Positions 35,316 through 45,921 of a stretch of DNA of 64,000 nucleotides are shown piece after piece. The position numbers were made by a program, and so were the translations under genes. The notes under the pieces are model-generated. The model saw only the letters and a program-made list of their open reading frames with translations, had not been told where the DNA came from and did not search any database. This DNA comes from Adineta vaga. Lineage: Eukaryota > Rotifera. Every line of letters starts with the position of its first letter. Position 1 is the stretch's first letter. The stretch spans positions 10,044,001-10,108,000 of the forward strand of contig CP075494.1 of the NCBI GenBank assembly GCA_021613535.1. The letters are read 5' to 3'.

Positions 35316-35857
35316 TTAACGTCCATAATAACCATACAGAGGATATCGATGAGATTTTGATAAATACGGTCGTGAATGTCTATATAAAGGTGAGAATGTT
35401 CGAGTTAGTGGAATGTATCGTTGCTGATCTAATAATGCAGCTGTTGTTTCATAAGTTTCATATTCATCTATGTATTGTTCGTCTTCATAAAAATCAGGTT
35501 CTTTGGGAAAGAGAGGTGGTTGAAGAACTGGAAGAAATTGAGGAACACGATTTCTTACTACAGGATGTGGTTGGTGTACAACGGAAGGCTGAGGAACTGG
35601 TGTTCGTATTAGTGGTGCATGGAATTGACCGTGTTGATGTGGAATAGATGGTCTTGGAGGAGCAGGTGCTCGTTGTGGATGACGAACTTGGCGCATTGTA
35701 AGGGAACAACAAACGACTGACAAGAATGAAGGTGTTTTTATAGGAGTAAATTACTTTCGTATTTTTTCTTACCACGTGATGATGGTTTTCGTGTGATAGT
35801 GTCAAAGTTGAGAACAAATATATGTTGTTCATAAGAGGAAAAGCAAAAGTAAATCAT
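35316..35857 (-). CDS. small Pro/His/Tyr-rich protein, family unknown
   Basis: Two exons join across an intron with donor GTAAGA and acceptor GTCAG, giving one frame from ATG at 35857 (MIYFCFSSYEQHIFVLNF) to TAA at 35316. This start is chosen because only it enters the second exon in the frame that stays open to the end. I do not recognise the family. Seen: the second exon is rich in Pro, His, Arg and Gln (RQVRHPQRAPAPPRPSIPHQ, VHQPHPVVRNRVPQFLPVLQ), then an acidic patch (DFYEDEQYIDEYETYETT) and a Tyr/Arg/Ser-rich end (SHRYPLYGYYGR). It is probably disordered. The N-terminus is not a clear signal peptide. It could be a structural or extracellular matrix protein, but that is speculation. Confidence 0.5.
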
Positions 35858-37315
35858 GCATGAAATGATCGTTTGAATACACTTTGTATTGATAAATATA
35901 TTGGTATGTTAATTAGAGAAAAAAGTCAATAATATTGCGTTTTCCTGGCGACTAATGATTTGAATTGAAATAAGATAGTTTGACGTCATGTTATTTACAT
36001 ATTTGCGATGAAAAACATAGATGATTTTTCAATTCTTCGATGTTAGTATATTAGATAAGATAGAATCCAAGGAAAAACGAAATTATTCATTCGTGATTGG
36101 AATTTATCGGTTTTCTTTTTGATTGAAAAGATATTTATTCTTTTCATCGATGGTAATCAATATTATTTCGATGAAAAAAATAATGAATGATTGATTAACT
36201 TCATCAGAAATATATTTTTATCACCTAATAGTACTTTACTAACAAATTTAAGCTTGATATACAGTGATTGACTATATAAGCTATATGATCATTCGACTTT
36301 TTGTTTATCGTTAAATAATGATTCATCTATTTTGTTAACAAAAAGATATAGGAAAGAATTTCTATCATAGATCAATTGTATTTACTTATGTATTTTCTTT
36401 CAAAGTATACTATTGAGATCATCAAACGCGTATGGTATTTATCTTACGTTATTTTTTGAAACAAGTCTGTCTCATTGTTCTAATCGTAAACAATAATGCG
36501 TGTGTTTATACCTTAATCTCTACTTGTGGTTTAACTGTACTGTATTGTTCGCAATACATGATTGTATTAATGTATCACGGGAACAAAGTTTGTCCCTGAG
36601 AAGAAAAATACATGCATTGAATTAATAATGAAAAGAACGAGAAATGATTTGAAATTTAGTTCAATTAACTACGCAAAAAAACAAAATTTCACTCTTATTT
36701 TTGTGCGTTAGATTTCAATCATAATTCAAAATGTACCAATCACGTCATTTAAAAGACCTTGTTTTAATTAACACCGAAAAATTTTTGTATTTATCAGATA
36801 TGAACAAACGATAGTAGTAGTTACTCTTTCCTTTTTTTGCGATCAATCGTGATAATTTGAATAACAAAACGAAACAATTTAATTCTCTTGCAAGTGGCGG
36901 CATCAACATAGGGATATCTATCGATCGAGGTCGTTCTTTTGTCTATTGAAATATTTTTATCCATTGGTGAAAAGAAATCAAAATTGCTTGACATAATTAG
37001 AGTTGTTGTTGTTCTGTTGATTTCGAATGAATAAAGATCATCAAGTTTTCATAATCAAAAGATTTTTTTTTATAACTATCACAGCACGATCTTGTTGACA
37101 TAATGCAAAATAGTCCGAGTAAATCTGTGATATTGTTCTTTTTCATGAGAAAAAAAACAAAAATGACGATGCAAAATAAGATATGATTCATACGTACTTA
37201 AACTTCTTAGGTGTATTTACGAACAATCATTGATATTTGCAGATAAATTTTCATACGAATATTTTGTTTTTAGATCAATAGAATGATTTATTTCATATAA
37301 TCCTATCAATTGATC
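35858..37315. other. divergent intergenic region
   Basis: About 1.45 kb between a minus-strand gene on the left and hydroxymethylbilane synthase on the right. AT-rich, with no recognisable gene. A TTTTTAG acceptor-like site ends at 37273, just upstream of the synthase, and is followed by a six-codon upstream open frame at 37283-37300. Confidence 0.45.
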
Positions 37316-38658
37316 ATGTCATATGTGCCATTGCGTTTGAAATATAAAGTTGGTACTCGAGAAAGTCAATTAGCACTGGTTCAAACTGAAAGGTATATTG
37401 TATTCATTAGTTTTACTATTATGTTTTTTTTTTCTTTTTGTTACAGTGTTATCGCTCAACTTCGTACATTCTATCCTCATATTGAATATGACATAATCAA
37501 AATTAAAACGACTGGTGATAAAAATCTTTTAACACCATTAGCTAATATTGGTGATAAAGGTTTATTTACAAAAGAACTTGAATATGAACTTGAGAAACAA
37601 ACCATTGATTTTGTTGTTCATTCGCTAAAAGATGTTCCATCTACAACTTTACCACCTAATATGGTTATTGGTGCAATTCTTGAACGTGCAGATCCACGTG
37701 ATGCTGTTGTGATCGCACCATGGCGTACTGAAAAATCTTTAAATGAATTACCAGCTGGAAGTGTGATTGGTACAAGTTCTACACGACGTATAGCTCAATT
37801 GAAATTGAATTATCCACAATTTTCCTATAAGAATATTCGAGGAAATATGAACACACGTTGGGAAAAACTAACTAATCAAGAATTAGGATATGATGCAATG
37901 ATTGTTGCTGTTGCTGGTTTTCAACGTTTAAATTGGTCGGATCGAATTAGTGAAATAATTGAACCCGAACGAATTCTTTATGCAATCGGTCAAGGTGCAT
38001 TAGGAATTGAATGTCGACATAATGATCAGGACACAATTCGAATGTTATCAGTACTTAATCATGAAACAACAGTCATTCGTTGTATTGCAGAACGAGCATT
38101 TTTAAAACGAAGTATTTATTTGAATTCGAAAGAGAAAAGTTTTTCTCAAAAATGTTTACTTTCTATTCTCTAGTTGAAGGTGGCTGTAGTATTCCAAATG
38201 CTGTTCGAACAGAATATGATGGAAAAAATTTAACGATTAATGGTATTCTATTGAATCTTGATGGTTCTCGTTATGTAAAAGATCAAATTGAAAATCTTGA
38301 TTTAACTATATCTATGACAACACCAATACCAAGTTTTCTTGTTTCACAAGTCGATGAAGATAATTTATCATCAACAGAAGATGAAATACAACCCAATCAA
38401 AAGAATTTAAAACGAAAACGTATTGATTCCGATGCTGAGGATAATAATGAAGTTCGTTCTTCTACTTCATCAATAGAAATTCTAAATCCACCTTTATTTC
38501 GTCATTATGCACATGTTTGTGGTGTTAATATCAATGAAACTATTTTAGAAAATGCTGAAATCTGTGGAACAAATTTAGCTGTGAAATTAATGCAAATGGG
38601 TGCCGATAGTATATTAGAAGAAATTCATCAAAAAGTTACTATCATTTCTACTCAATAA
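37316..38658 (+). CDS. HMBS: hydroxymethylbilane synthase (porphobilinogen deaminase)
   Basis: Exons 37316-37392, 37447-38111 and 38174-38658 (introns 54 and 62 bp) encode 408 residues. The enzyme joins four porphobilinogens into hydroxymethylbilane in haem synthesis, in the cytosol. Seen: YKVGTRESQLALVQTE; IKIKTTGDKNLL; IGDKGLFTKELE; the catalytic aspartate in VHSLKDVPS; IGTSSTRRIAQLK; IRGNMNTRWEKL; AIGQGALGIEC; and the cofactor-attachment cysteine in EGGCSIP. All key residues are present. It is longer than the human enzyme (361) because of an acidic, charged insert around residues 300-350 (VDEDNLSSTEDE...LKRKRIDSDAEDNNEVRSS) between domain 3 strands and the C-terminal helix. The start at 37316 gives the normal N-terminus; the upstream codons in frame are not ATG. 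Confidence 0.95.
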
Positions 38659-38809
38659 TAGATATTAGTTCTTCTTTTTTTTCATAAAAAATTTTCTTTT
38701 GCCTTCTTTTTATGGATTGAAATTTAGTTGATACGTGCTTGTTTTTTTTTTAAACTTCAAGTATATTTATTTGAAAAACAAAGGAAAAAAACATATCTAT
38801 AGACAATTA

Positions 38810-41800
38810 TTACAAAATAGCATATTGATCATATAAGATTCGTCGAACTTTGTAATAGGTATCGGACAGTGCACCTTCGAGAATAATTTTACCAGCTTCA
38901 TTCTAAAAAGAAAGAATTAAATATGAGAAAATTATAGAATGTATATTTACTCGTTTAATAGCAACTGTATCTTCACAAGTAAGCACTCCGCCGACAAATT
39001 CAGCTCGTAAGCCATGTTGTCGAATAAGAATCATTTTTAAATCAAGTAATTTGGGTTCATTCACAAATACACATGGATGAGGTGGCATCTATATTGAGAG
39101 AAATCAGAAAAAAAAACAGTTCAAAGATTTCTTTTTTTTTCTATACCTGATCTTTAACTTCACGTGTTACAGGATTTAAATACCATTCTGTATTTGATTG
39201 ACCAACAGCTAAAAGAAAATAGTATGTTCTGTTTTGTTCTCCAGAAAAAACGAATATTTACTAGTAAATGTTGCTAATCCTGATGGTGCTGTTGGTGGTG
39301 GTGCACCATGAGTAATAGCACCATCAACCCATGCCACATCCACATCCCGCGTTTTCACAAATGAAATCGAACTTAATAAACTATCTTTAAGTTTAATCTA
39401 AAGAATATATACATAATATAAATAAAGCTTTTTTTGTGAATAAAATAGAAAATACAAACTTGATAAAGATTTCTTTCTGTTGTTGCATCAACAATTTCAC
39501 CAACACGTGGTGCAAATATTCTTCCTTGAACAATTTGTTTTGCTGTACAATATTTTTCTAATTGTTCAATACAATCTTGTGTTCCATGAATTAATATTAA
39601 ATTCTTTGGTTTGATTTGATAAAGTAGTTTTTCAATTGATTCACGATCACTTCGTGCTTCAAAATCAACATAGAGAACTTTAGCATTGATTTTTAATTCA
39701 CGTTTTTCACGTAACGTCTTATATGGTATAGTCGATGGTTGATGTTCAACCTGTTGAATTATTGGATGTTGAGGGGTATTTGGTTGCAATATTGTCGTTA
39801 TATTCGATGGATTATTGTTTTGATGATTAATATCAAATAATTCACTTAAGGGATGTCGTTCATCCGAATCACCAAAATTCATTGAAGCAAAATCATTTGC
39901 TATCGATGGTTTTGTTTCAATAATCATATAATCAGCAGGATTAATGATTTCACCATAATCATCACAGATATATTTGTCTTCTTTATAGGGAAACATGGCA
40001 AAACCTTTTCGTTTTGGTGCAAATGGAGATTGAGTGGGTTGACGAGTTCCGGATGGTGTATGTAAAGGAGTAACAATTAAATCATCATTAGCAAGACCTG
40101 TATCAATAGTATTATCACCGGCAGAAGATTTCGATTTATTATTTATTCGATTTTCATCTTCATCATCATCCTCATCGTCGTCGTCGTCATCATCATCATC
40201 TTCGTCTTCATCATCATCAGTACCGATATCAACATCCATTCGTTCATCACCTGTAGTACGAGATGATTTACGAGCTTTTTTCTTCTCAGCTTGAGCTTCA
40301 GCAGCTTTCTTTTCATTTTGAATACGTTGTTGTTCAAGATATTCCTCTAATTCTGTGCCTTCCAATGGAACTTTTCGACGTACCTTCAATGAAAACATAT
40401 CAAAACTTTTATTCTCATTGAATTATTTCAAGTTTTCTTACTTCAACTTCAATTGATGTCATATTCGGTTTATCAATCAATTCTCTTGCTAATGTACCGG
40501 GACATGTTCTTGTTGTTAAAATAATACTATTTTTATCATTTTCTACCCATTGAATAAATAAATCACGTGCAAAGCCAGATTCTAAATCTGGTTGACTAGC
40601 TAATACAACCTAAAAATAATGAATAATCATAAAGATTGTTTTTATTTCTTCTTATATTGAATATAGTGGTTACCTTTGGTGCGCGAACTTTGTCTAATTC
40701 ATCGAGATTATGACATAATTTGACATAACGTAAATGGAATGGATTTGCACGACTTTCTTCAAATTGTCGAACAATTTTATCTGACATCCATTCGACTTGT
40801 TTACATGCAAATTCAATTACTTGATAACTAAAATTATTCAATAGAGCTAGCGAATAAGCAAATAAACCAGATTGTTCATTTCGCCATAATTGTTCCTAAT
40901 TAAAAAAAAGACAAAACGATTGATATTTGATGTACTTATGTAAGATATATTTTACTAATAGAAGAGCCAATTCAAGTACACGACCAGCAGTATCAACACA
41001 GATAAGTACATTCCCATCACGTCTCATTGTATCCAAAATAGTTGCTAAAGAAAGTTTTTAAAATGCAACATTAAAAATGATTTATATCTTATTACTTAAT
41101 AATTGTGCATCTTTGGTTTTTCGTTGTCCTTGAGAATATTTTGTATTTAAAGCATCTGTAATCAATAGTGTGGGTCGACTAATCTTTGCTAAATTTGAAC
41201 TATTTAAATGTCTAATAAAACAAAAAGAATCCACAACAATATATTATGAATTAGAAGAAATTATTTACCGTTCTTTTTTATGATTATAATCTACGGCATA
41301 GACAATTTCTTCTTCACCTTCTTTCGAAATTTTCCATATTGCTCCGCCAATCATATGACCAGCAGGTAATGGAGTTATAGTTAAACCCTGTCCATTTCCT
41401 TAAGATAAAGAATTCTATGTAAAAAAACTTTGTCTTCTAAATTTTCTATAAAAAAAACCTTCAAGTTGAATCGATTGATCATATTTAAGTTCAACAAAAA
41501 GATCAAATGCTGCATCAACATGATCAAGTGTAAACAATGTAAAATCTTCACTATTCGAACGACTTTGATACAAATCATACATAAACATTTGTCCCATTTT
41601 ATAAACAGGTATTGTTGCATAGATTGGACATTTTAATCCACAATGTCCAACTAAATAAGGTAATGCACCAAGATGATAAATATCTGGATAGGTAATTAGA
41701 ACAGCATCAATCGTTTTTATATGACTAAAAGTAATTAGAACCTCAAATCTATAATGAATTAATATTGCAAAACCTACCGTTTATATTCTTCAATAATTTC

Positions 41801-41926
41801 GGGTGAAAAATTTTCATCCCACCCGCAATCAAGTAAAAATCGAAAATCGTCTGTTTGTAAAAGATAAGCCAATGCTCCTTCATTATATGCACCGGTAATG
41901 ACTTGTAATTTGAGAATGGAAGCCAT
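38810..41926 (-). CDS. CPSF2: cleavage and polyadenylation specificity factor subunit 2 (CPSF100)
   Basis: About ten exons join from [20 protein letters not shown] (41926) to [10 protein letters not shown]-stop (38810). CPSF2 is a nuclear subunit of the mRNA 3'-end processing complex, partnering the CPSF73 nuclease. Seen: metallo-beta-lactamase region with [46 protein letters not shown] and [15 protein letters not shown]; beta-CASP region with [20 protein letters not shown] and [18 protein letters not shown]; a long linker with [20 protein letters not shown]; and C-terminal [20 protein letters not shown] and [14 protein letters not shown]. The HxHxDH metal motif is degraded (Y-P-D-I-Y-H), as expected because this subunit is non-catalytic. 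Odd: the linker has an uninterrupted Asp/Glu run (genomic about 40150-40230), longer than in vertebrate homologues as I recall them. Confidence 0.94.
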
Positions 41927-42179
41927 TTACAACAAATCAAAGGAAAAAATGAACTTATATCTGGAAAGAGTTAGCATGAATGAGTTTAGTTGTTTTTTTT
42001 TCTAGTATGTCTCACAAAAATCTCTCTGCTACTGAGTATGAGAATAAATAAAAAGGATAAGAGCAATCTAGATGATATTAAATCTTCTTCTTATTTTATT
42101 TGATGATGTACGTGTTTGTTTCATGAAAAAAAACAAAAAAACAAAAACATGCAATGATTTTTTGTTTTATTATCATGTT

Positions 42180-42654
42180 TTATGCTGATTGTTTGGTTTT
42201 TTTCATATATTCTAAGAGTTGATCGTGAGCTTGGGTTTCATCACCGAAATCCCGAACAACACAGCAACTACAACGAACTACTTTGCGAGCTTTGCCATCT
42301 TTGTCTAATTTGCATAGACCAGCCCATTCACCTAATTTTTTATTATCATCAACACGTAATAAGTTGATGCTATGTTCAGCACATAAAGCTTCAATTAATT
42401 TAACGTAGTTCGCTTCATCACAATTTGATGCTAATACACAAAGATGTGCTTCACGACGATCTAATGCTTTGACCGATTCTATTCGAATGAAATGATTTGA
42501 ATGAGATATCAATAAATGAATTGTATTTCTTACCTCGTAAACCACGTGCAAGACCATCATTACGTGCAGCTGATTTGAGGACTTCTTGTAACGACTTATT
42601 CAAGTCGACTTCATCCGAGCCGCGTGGCGTCTCGTCCATCTCGGTGTCCGACAT
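42180..42654 (-). CDS. RPS12: small ribosomal subunit protein eS12
   Basis: Exons 42654-42534 and 42478-42180 join across a 55-bp intron to give 139 residues. Seen: an acidic N-terminus, then [80 protein letters not shown] and [19 protein letters not shown]. This is a near-canonical eukaryotic eS12, a 40S component with an L7Ae-like fold. The length matches the family (about 130-140). It lies just upstream of CPSF2 in the same orientation (253 bp apart). The 55-bp intron is too small to host a snoRNA, unlike vertebrate RPS12 introns. Confidence 0.96.
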
Positions 42655-43566
42655 GATGATAGAATAGAGGTGTTATGATCTATAAATATATAATGAAAGT
42701 ATGACAGAATTACACAGTAAATGCAACACTCTGAAATATCCGAAGGAAAATACACTAAATTTCTATTATCTGCGATGCAATGCAAATACAAAATAAATAA
42801 ACAGTAGTTATAACTTCATGGAATGAATCCAATCATTATCATATCCTCTCTATTCAGTGTAAGGAAAAAGTTTTTTTCGGTGAATAATGACGAAAATTAT
42901 CATTTATTTATTAGTAATTCATAGGAAATAATCATAACTATAAAATTGACAAATTTATAAAATAAAAACGTCTAGTAGATGGCGCCATAGTATTGAATTA
43001 TACATAAGTACAGAATCTACAATTCTTGTTTAACTTTCAATACTTTTTAATTCCATATCAATCTTAGAATTCGAACATATACTATCGTACAAGAATCTTT
43101 AATCGTGATTTTGTTTATCAATGTTATAATAGACATTCAAACAATAATGAAATAAAAACTGCTTATTACACAACATCTATTCTCTCTTCCGAGTTTACAT
43201 CATCCGATGCAATATAATCAACTTTAACGAAAAAGAAAATGAAGAAACGTAATAAGATATACTCGATTGTTTTCATTTTCATCATCACCATCATCATTAT
43301 TATCTATTCATTTTTTTTTCGATATGAAAAGTAACCAAGCACACATTTCTATACACTTGAGCTATATGTATGAGCTTATCTTGAATAAGACAATTTGTCG
43401 TCAACGGTTGTCTTTTACACCAAGTATGTCAACATAAAGCGAGAGAAAAAAAAGCGGATAACAATGTTTACTCTGTCGTTCTTATCATCTGTGATATGCA
43501 CGTATATATACATATATATTTAACAAGTGAAGATGAAAAAAAAAATGCATATCTTTATTTCATTGA
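42655..43566. other. intergenic upstream of eS12, precursor region of microRNA cluster
   Basis: No protein-coding gene is recognised. The left end holds the eS12 promoter and leader (minus strand), while the right end leads into the miR-750-like hairpin (plus strand). The two transcription units are therefore divergent. A GATGGCGCC motif lies at about 42977-42985. Confidence 0.45.
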
Positions 43567-43637
43567 ATATGAGCTGGAAGATGGATTTCGCATCGTTGTT
43601 TTATAAAATGCCAGATCTATATTCTTCCAGCTCATAT
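43567..43637 (+). ncRNA. mir-750: miR-750-like microRNA hairpin
   Basis: The segment folds as a precursor hairpin. A perfect 15-bp outer stem pairs 43567-43581 (ATATGAGCTGGAAGA) with 43623-43637. An inner helix pairs GGATTT with AGATCT (two G-U pairs). After a C/C mismatch, GCAT pairs with ATGC around a loop of about 14 bases. The 3' arm from 43611 reads CCAGATCTA, then TCTTCCAGCTCA after a two-to-three base difference, which matches my memory of protostome miR-750-3p (seed CAGATCT identical). The match rests on memory, not a search. A second conserved microRNA lies about 420 bp downstream in the same orientation, the arrangement known for miR-750 and miR-1175. The microRNA would be expressed from its own precursor between the eS12 gene and an unknown gene, both on the opposite strand. 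Confidence 0.8.
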
Positions 43638-43988
43638 CCATAAGTCTAATTATATTTGTCGACATTTCTTTTTTCTTTTTTTGTTAAGCCGAAAATCAAA
43701 TGCAATTCCAATTCAATTAGTTTTTAATACTTTTAGGTTTTTCTTCTTTTCTTTCGTGATTGATGAAAGAAGAAATCCAGTCGAATTCGACAAGCTTTAG
43801 TCAAATTTCGCTTTACAGCTGTAAAGTTCACGAATACGAATACGAAGAAGAAGAAAAAGAACGCTTCCTTTTTTTCCTACAATATTGAAAACGTTATCGT
43901 ATGTGAAAAAAATCATTCGTTGTTTTTTAATTCGGATTAGGTTTTTTCTTTTCTTGCCCTGTCTCTCGCTCTCTCTCACGACTCGAAT
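43638..43988. other. spacer between the two microRNA hairpins
   Basis: T-rich sequence with two further small inverted repeats: TTCTTTTCTTTC facing GAAAGAAGAA at about 43744-43774, and a perfect 12-bp palindrome GTCGAATTCGAC at about 43779-43790. Neither resembles a known microRNA. It is presumably part of the primary transcript. Confidence 0.4.
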
Positions 43989-44049
43989 AAGTGGAGCAGT
44001 TCGTCTCACCTTGAACATCAGCAATTGATGAGATTCAACTCCTCCACTT
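43989..44049 (+). ncRNA. mir-1175: miR-1175-like microRNA hairpin
   Basis: The 3' arm from 44029 begins TGAGATTCAACTCCTCCA, which matches my memory of miR-1175-3p over 18 bases including the whole seed. The 5' arm pairs with it: AAGTGGAG (43989-43996) with CTCCACTT, one mismatch, AGTT with AACT, a small internal loop, then TCTCA with TGAGA, closed by a loop of about 20 bases. Arm choice (3') and orientation agree with the family. Together with the miR-750-like hairpin upstream this looks like the conserved bicistronic cluster. Assignment is from memory; small-RNA reads would settle it. Confidence 0.85.
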
Positions 44050-44164
44050 CTTTGTAGTCGGTGATATCAACAGAACTTGTTCAAGTAAGTGTTTTTATTT
44101 TTTTTTAAACAAGATATGATGATGGAATGAAGGTTTCAAATTTAAACGAATCATATTTCAAAAT

Positions 44165-44991
44165 TTACTCATCACTAATATATTCTGTAACTGGTGATAA
44201 TGTATTTGTATAAGAATGTCGTCGTGAAGCTGGTGATTTAGGTGGTTTTAATTTAAAATGATCGCTGAATGATAATAACTGTTGTGGTGATGGACAAACG
44301 GAAGATTCAATATCATCATCGTACTCTTGAATATAAATTTGAGGATTGTAGGTCACTAACGGAGTAGTTAATGATTCTTCTTCATTCGATGGAGAATCTG
44401 TTTTGATTATGGATTCTTCCCCTAATGGAAAAAAAAAGGAAGCGATATTAATTTATTAGACTAAGAAGAATGTTACTAACATGAAGAATTGTTATTGAAT
44501 GATGTTGATGAAATATATAAATTAGGAATAATATTTTGTTTTAATGCTAAATGATTTCTATCTGTTTGAAAATGATGTCGATGATTTCTATATTGTTTTA
44601 ATGATTGATTTTTTGAACGTAAAATTCGAGTATGAATACTTTCTTTTTCTCTTAAAACAGGTGTAATTATAGATATTTGACGTGATTGAGAAAATTTAGA
44701 ATCAAAAGGCATATGTTGAATTGTATCTTCCCCAGATGATTTTGTAGATTTCAATGATATCGATGGTAATAAAGATTCTCGAGATGATTTATTTCGTGTC
44801 GATACATGAGGTGGAAGGGTTAATTGAAGTTGATTTCCAAGAACATTATCAATATCCGATGATGATTGTTGAAAATTTTCAATTGTTGCACGACGAGAAC
44901 GACGATGAATTAAAATTGGTGAATCGCGATCAAGATCTCGTTTTCTTGCCTTCTGTTGTTGATTATTATTATCAATTATCAATGAATTCAT
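44165..44991 (-). CDS. unrecognised disordered protein
   Basis: Two exons join across an intron (donor GTTAGT after NNSS, acceptor CCATTAG) to give about 255 residues from MNSLIIDNNNQQQKARKRDL at 44991. I do not recognise the family. Seen: a basic N-terminus with ARKRDLDRDSPILIHRRSRR, long Ser/Asn/Gln-rich stretches, RNHRHHFQTDRNHLALKQNI, a central acidic block (SNEEESLTTPLVTYNPQIYI, EYDDDIESS), and a terminal SPASRRHSYTNTLSPVTEYI. The repeated R-R-x-S and S-P sites suggest a phosphorylated regulatory protein, but this is inference. No signal peptide, membrane helix or folded domain is visible. It ends about 115 bp from the miR-1175-like hairpin and is transcribed toward it. Confidence 0.55.
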
Positions 44992-45921
44992 TGAAGTAAA
45001 GTTCTCAAAAGACGATTTTCTATTGTGAAGTGCTGCTACAAGAACTGTATTTAATTATGAAATGAATTTTCTCGGTAGTTTTCCGTCGATAAGAAAGAAA
45101 GAAAAAACATCCGGTGACGGTATGTAAATAAAACTACTTCGCTTTCTTAAAATAGATCATATGACTGAAACTAATTTTCTCAAAAAAAGAATACCGTTGC
45201 TTTTGTCTAATCATCATGATCATTCTTGCCAATTTAATTTATATGAATGGATCTGATCAGATAGTGTAGAAACTAAACTAGTTGAGAAGATTATTCTCCC
45301 TCCAAGTTCATTTGAATAAACTTTTTGTTTCAATTTGTTCTTGGAAAAAGACGATGTCTGACAATTGATCAAAATCATACTACCAAGAGTGTGTTTATAT
45401 AAAATTGAGAATAAAAAGAAACAATCATACAATCAGTAGACATAGCATCCTTTTTGTATACGGATAAAAGTACAAATTTATGACAAAGGCTTATTAAGGT
45501 CAGATACTTTCATACGAACTTTAATTCTGAACTCAATTTATTATATTTTGTACTGCGTACTTTTTGCATACGTGACTTTTACTTATAATGACCTTAAACA
45601 CCCTAATTTTTTTTAATTGCATACTTATTCTCCATATTTATTATAAACAAAGCATGTGGTTGACTATTTAATTTTCAATAATCATAATCAAAACCTGTTT
45701 AGATTCAAGTCATGATAAACGATGAATAGATATTTTTTTGTTTATGTAATATTTCGTCAGCATTTCTTACAGTAAGAATGTATGAATTACATTAGGGAAT
45801 GAATCGATGAAGCATGACTAAACATTCGTACTAATGGGATACATATAAATAAGAGGTGTCACAGTTGAAAAGAAATCTTTAACGAAAAAGTCAAAGCAAT
45901 CGTATTCGTATTTAGTGAAAT
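44992..45921. other. divergent intergenic region
   Basis: About 0.9 kb between the disordered-protein gene (-) and the annexin gene (+), likely with both promoters. AT-rich; a 70-codon frame at 45220-45432 (-) shows no motif and is not called. Confidence 0.45.

Noticed and set aside
42479-42533. Intronic snoRNA in the eS12 gene, as in vertebrate RPS12
   Set aside because: The intron is only 55 bp, too short for a C/D or H/ACA snoRNA with flanks.
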